Origin: an uncultured Oscillospiraceae bacterium | Lineage (GTDB): Bacteria; Bacillota; Clostridia; Oscillospirales; Oscillospiraceae | DNA: 44,361 bases | Reading direction: 5' to 3' | Assembly (NCBI GenBank): GCA_934591705.1 | Contig: CAKTPM010000015.1 | Coordinates: forward strand, 1-44,361 | Part shown: in pieces, positions 41,608-44,361 of the stretch | Layout: each line of letters begins with the position of its first letter | Numbering within the stretch: the first letter of the stretch is position 1 | Position numbers and translations under genes: made by a program | The notes under the pieces: generated by a model | What the model saw: only the letters and a program-made list of their open reading frames with translations | Databases searched by the model: none | What the model was told of the DNA's origin: nothing

Positions 41608-42526
41608 GAAGAAAACAACATTTTCTCACGGGCTGGCCCGGGCCCGGGGCTGGATACAGGCGGCTGCCGCCCTGCTGACCAACCTGCACCTGCCCAACTT
41701 TCTGAAGGGCAAGCTCTATCAGGGCGCCGGGAAGACCGTGTGCGTGCCGGGGCTCAACTGCTATTCCTGCCCGGCGGCCTCCGGGGCCTGCCCCATCGGC
41801 GCCTTCCAGGCGGTGGTGGGCTCATCCAAATTTGCCTTTTCCTATTATATCACGGGCATCCTCATCCTGCTGGGCACCCTGCTGGGCCGGTTCATCTGCG
41901 GCTTTTTGTGCCCCTTCGGCTGGCTCCAGGAGCTCTTGCACAAGATCCCCTCCAAAAAGCTCTCCACCCGGCGGCTCCGGCCCCTGACCTATGTCAAGTA
42001 CGCCGTGCTGCTGGTGGCGGTGGTGCTGCTGCCCATGCTGGCGGTGAACGATGTGGGCATGGGGGACCCCTATTTCTGCAAGTACCTCTGCCCCCAGGGC
42101 GTGCTGGAGGGGGCCATCCCCCTGTCCATCGTCAATGCCGGCATCCGCTCGGCCCTGGGCTCCCTCTTTACCTGGAAGCTCTGCGTGCTGCTGGCGGTGG
42201 TGGTGCTCAGCGTGGTGTTCTACCGGCCCTTCTGCAAGTGGCTGTGCCCCCTGGGCGCCTTCTACGCCCTGCTCAACAAGGTATCCCTCTTCCAGATGCA
42301 GGTGGACCAGAATAAATGCGTCTCCTGCGGCAAGTGTGCCCGGGCCTGCAAGATGGATGTGGATGTTACAAAAAGCCCCAACCATACGGAGTGCATCCGC
42401 TGCGGAATGTGCGTCCGGGCCTGCCCCACCCAGGCGGTAAGCTACCGCTTCGGCTTCGGGGCCGGCAAGCAAGAGGTTTATAAACAAACCGACAAACAAA
42501 CGAAAACGGAGGAAAACCAAGCATGA
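41600..42526 (+). CDS. Polytopic 4Fe-4S electron-transfer protein (NapH/NosR-like)
   Basis: About 308 residues. An N-terminal Cys-rich stretch (CVPGLNCYSCPAASGACPIGAF) precedes about four membrane helices. Between them lie CGFLCPFGW, CKYLCPQG and CKWLCPLGA, the CxxxCP motifs of the NapH/NosR/RdxA class. The C-terminus carries two ferredoxin clusters, CVSCGKCARACK and CIRCGMCVRACP, on the cytoplasmic side, then a charged tail. It can therefore pass electrons from cytoplasmic donors across the membrane. The TTG at 41600 is chosen over GTG 41591 because GGAG is too close to the GTG. Its stop overlaps the next start (ATGA). Together with the next gene it resembles a replacement for CcdA/DsbD-type thiol reduction. 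Confidence 0.88.
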   Translation: MDKKKTTFSHGLARARGWIQAAAALLTNLHLPNFLKGKLYQGAGKTVCVPGLNCYSCPAASGACPIGAFQAVVGSSKFAFSYYITGILILLGTLLGRFICGFLCPFGWLQELLHKIPSKKLSTRRLRPLTYVKYAVLLVAVVLLPMLAVNDVGMGDPYFCKYLCPQGVLEGAIPLSIVNAGIRSALGSLFTWKLCVLLAVVVLSVVFYRPFCKWLCPLGAFYALLNKVSLFQMQVDQNKCVSCGKCARACKMDVDVTKSPNHTECIRCGMCVRACPTQAVSYRFGFGAGKQEVYKQTDKQTKTEENQA

Positions 42527-43497
42527 AAGTAAAGAAGATCCTGGCCCTGGTGCTGGCCCTGGCCACCATCTGCACCCTGGCTGCCTGCGGCAAAAAGCCC
42601 GCCGGCGATGAAACGGAAATGACCGCCCAGGAGGCGGCCGCCGAGTACAGCTCCCTTATGGAAGCGGAGAACGCCATCTTCGCGGAGAACACCGCGCTTT
42701 GGGAAAAGCTCTTTATGACGGTGGACAAGGCCGCCGCGGAGAACTCTCAGAGCGATAACTACGGCGAGTTCCTGCTCAAGGCCATCGAGGCCGCCAAGGA
42801 CAGCTTCACCGAGGAGGAGCTTAAGACCCTCACCGCCGGCGCCCAGAAGATGCAGGAGCTGGAGGACAAGATGGCCGCGCTGGAAAAGAAGTTCCCCCAG
42901 CTCAACGAGGACCCCTCCATGAGCGGCGGCATGAGCGTGCCGGAGGGGGAGCTGCCCTCTGACGCCGTGGTGCCCGGCGGCAGCACCGGCGGCGCCGGCA
43001 ATACCGATGCCAAGCCCGCTGAGAGCAGCGGCCCCAAGTTCCCCGCCTTCACCGGCAAGGACCTGGACGGCAACGCCGTGGACAGCAAGACCCTCTTCTC
43101 CGGCAACGCCGTTACCGTGGTGAACTTCTGGTTCACCACCTGCAGCCCCTGCGTGGGTGAGCTGGCCGACCTGGACGCTCTGAATCAGGAGCTGGCAAAG
43201 AAGGGCGGCGCCCTCATCGGCATCAATGCCTTCACCCTGGGCGGCGATGAGACCGCCATTGCTGAGGCCAAGAGTGTGCTGACCAAGAAGGGCGCGACTT
43301 ACCAGAATGTCTATTTTGACGGCAACAGCACCGCCGGCAAGTTCGTAGAGGACATCTTTGCCTATCCCACCACCTATGTGGTGGACCGTAACGGCAATAT
43401 CATGGGCGACCCCATCGTGGGCGCCATCACCGAAAAGGCCCAGGCCGCGGCACTCCAGGCCCAGATCGACGCCGCCCTGGCTGCCGACGCTGGCTGA
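42523..43497 (+). CDS. TlpA-like thioredoxin-fold lipoprotein
   Basis: A 324-residue exported lipoprotein. The signal peptide has a lipobox ending LAAC with Cys 22. A helical, Glu/Lys-rich region (about 30-130, coiled-coil-like: KMQELEDKMAALEKKF) and a Gly/Ser/Pro linker (about 130-165) lead to a C-terminal TlpA/ResA redoxin domain. That has FPAFTGKDLDGNAVDSKTLF, VNFWFTTCSPCVGEL with active-site C207-S-P-C210, the cis-Pro region FAYPTTYVVDRNG and a closing helix. The helical domain in front of the redoxin is longer than in ResA/TlpA. It is the last gene of the operon and the likely acceptor of electrons delivered by the 4Fe-4S protein; its downstream client is not in the window. Confidence 0.9.
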   Translation: MKVKKILALVLALATICTLAACGKKPAGDETEMTAQEAAAEYSSLMEAENAIFAENTALWEKLFMTVDKAAAENSQSDNYGEFLLKAIEAAKDSFTEEELKTLTAGAQKMQELEDKMAALEKKFPQLNEDPSMSGGMSVPEGELPSDAVVPGGSTGGAGNTDAKPAESSGPKFPAFTGKDLDGNAVDSKTLFSGNAVTVVNFWFTTCSPCVGELADLDALNQELAKKGGALIGINAFTLGGDETAIAEAKSVLTKKGATYQNVYFDGNSTAGKFVEDIFAYPTTYVVDRNGNIMGDPIVGAITEKAQAAALQAQIDAALAADAG

Positions 43498-43529
43498 GCC
43501 CCCGCCGGGAGCACAATCCCTCTGCACAT

Positions 43530-43563
43530 AAAAAACAGGACTGCCGTGGCAGTCCTGTTTTTT
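43530..43563. terminator. Bidirectional terminator between the TlpA gene and ftsK
   Basis: A 16-bp perfect stem (43530-43545 with 43548-43563) with A6 and T6 at its ends, serving both convergent genes. Confidence 0.92.
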
Positions 43564-43578
43564 CGTATGTATCTCTTT

Positions 43579-44361
43579 TCACTCCAAGGCGTCGCGGCTT
43601 TCAAAGACATCGGAGATGGAGCCATAAGGGTCGTGGGGCTTGGCTGGGGTCTCCGATTCCTGGCTCTGCATGAGCATCTCCTGCCACTTGGCGCGATCCA
43701 CCAGGATGCGCCGGGGCTTGGAGCCCTCGAAGGGGCCCACGATGCCCTTTTCCTCCATCTGATCCACCAGCCGGGCGGCCCGGGAGTAGCCCAGCTTCAG
43801 GCGGCGCTGGAGCATGGACACGGAGGCCTGTCCCGTTTCCAGGATCACCTCCACAGCGGCGCAGAGCATCTCGTCATATTCGCCGGCGGGCTCCTCATTG
43901 GCGGCGGCGCCGCCCTTGTCGCCCTTGGACTTATCGCTCTTTTCCAAGGCCTCGTCGATCTTGTCTATAACGCTCTGGTCATAGTTGGTCTCGCCGGTCT
44001 CCTTGACAAAGGCCACCACCCGCTCGATCTCCTCCGGGGAGATGAAGCAGCCCTGTACCCGAGTGGGCTTGCTGTCGCCCAGGGGGAAGTAGAGCATGTC
44101 ACCCCGGCCGATGAGTTTCTCGGCGCCGGCGGTGTCCAGGATGATGCGGCTTTCCATGCTGGAGGCCACCGCAAAGGCGATGCGGCTGGGGATATTGGCC
44201 TTCATAAGGCCGGTGATGACATCCGCGCTGGGGCGCTGGGTGGCAATGACCAGATGCATGCCGGCAGCGCGGCCCATCTGGGCCACCCGGCAGATGGACT
44301 CCTCCACCTCCTTGGCGGCCACCAGCATCAGGTCGGCCAGCTCGTCGATGACCACCACCAC
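43579..44361 (-). CDS. ftsK: DNA translocase FtsK/SpoIIIE, C-terminal part (truncated by window edge)
   Basis: The last 260 residues of a septal DNA pump that clears or segregates chromosomes at division or sporulation. The visible part starts at Walker B (VVVIDELADLML) and continues with VEESICRVAQMGRAAGMHLVIATQRPSADVITGLMKANIPSRIAFAVAS, DTAGAEKLIGRGDML and the gamma winged helix QASVSMLQRRLKLGYSRAARLVDQMEEKGIVGPFEGSKPR, which reads KOPS/SRS-type sequences. A Gly/Lys/Glu-rich linker (KSDKSKGDKGGAAANEEPAGEYDE) separates motor and gamma domain. The membrane domain, linker and Walker A are outside the window. FtsK versus SpoIIIE cannot be decided from this part. Confidence 0.96.
   Translation of the reverse strand: MVVVIDELADLMLVAAKEVEESICRVAQMGRAAGMHLVIATQRPSADVITGLMKANIPSRIAFAVASSMESRIILDTAGAEKLIGRGDMLYFPLGDSKPTRVQGCFISPEEIERVVAFVKETGETNYDQSVIDKIDEALEKSDKSKGDKGGAAANEEPAGEYDEMLCAAVEVILETGQASVSMLQRRLKLGYSRAARLVDQMEEKGIVGPFEGSKPRRILVDRAKWQEMLMQSQESETPAKPHDPYGSISDVFESRDALE

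Overview
The window comes from a GC-rich, spore-forming Firmicute, most likely an Oscillospiraceae-type gut Clostridium. The evidence is the rimP-nusA-rnpM-ylxQ-infB-rbfA-nrnA-truB-ribF order, a SpoIIE-type phosphatase, a CD1871A-family CXXC protein, strong GGAGG ribosome binding sites and frequent TTG/GTG starts. No rRNA, tRNA, CRISPR array or transposase is visible. Both ends cut genes: typA lacks its N-terminus and ftsK/spoIIIE lacks everything before its Walker B region.

Layout. 1-2880: typA and a convergent DEAD-box helicase sharing a hairpin. 2898-10857 (minus): the translation/transcription-factor operon, with a terminator-like hairpin in its leader and another between infB and rbfA. 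10968-15755 (plus): a short spoIIE, a small membrane protein, dus, an ECF sigma/anti-sigma pair and a QueT-type transporter. 15787-17032: rpsF-ssb-rpsR with a probable S6:S18 leader. 17073-21137: a membrane glycosyltransferase and a two-component system. 21146-24530 (minus): a DUF1287 protein, an aminotransferase and an MreB-family gene, each with its own promoter. 24575-34652 (minus): a genome-maintenance array radC-uvrB-(EamA)-(ybaK)-uvrA-small ORF-recD2-comFC. 34653-37083 (plus): xpt-guaA behind an AT-richer, repeat-bearing upstream region. 37101-39526: an AT-rich restriction-modification island. 39514-43563: a second two-component system divergent from a small redox operon. 43579-end: ftsK/spoIIIE.

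The most notable structure is the restriction-modification island. A C5-cytosine methyltransferase and a convergent, unfamiliar probable endonuclease are bounded by a perfect 15-bp direct repeat. One repeat copy contains the stop codon of the adjacent histidine kinase. Between kinase and nuclease lies a 42-codon, 5'-truncated XRE-type regulator whose last codons carry the nuclease's ribosome binding site. A 13-bp palindrome overlaps the methyltransferase promoter at the expected operator position. I infer that a C-R/M cassette entered between the convergent guaA and kinase genes, lost the front of its control gene, and left the nuclease downstream of the kinase on the same strand.

The second candidate system is the CD1871A protein / polytopic 4Fe-4S protein / TlpA-like lipoprotein operon. 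It looks like an electron relay from the cytoplasm to an extracytoplasmic thioredoxin, with TTAAC direct repeats at its promoter that the divergent two-component regulator may bind.
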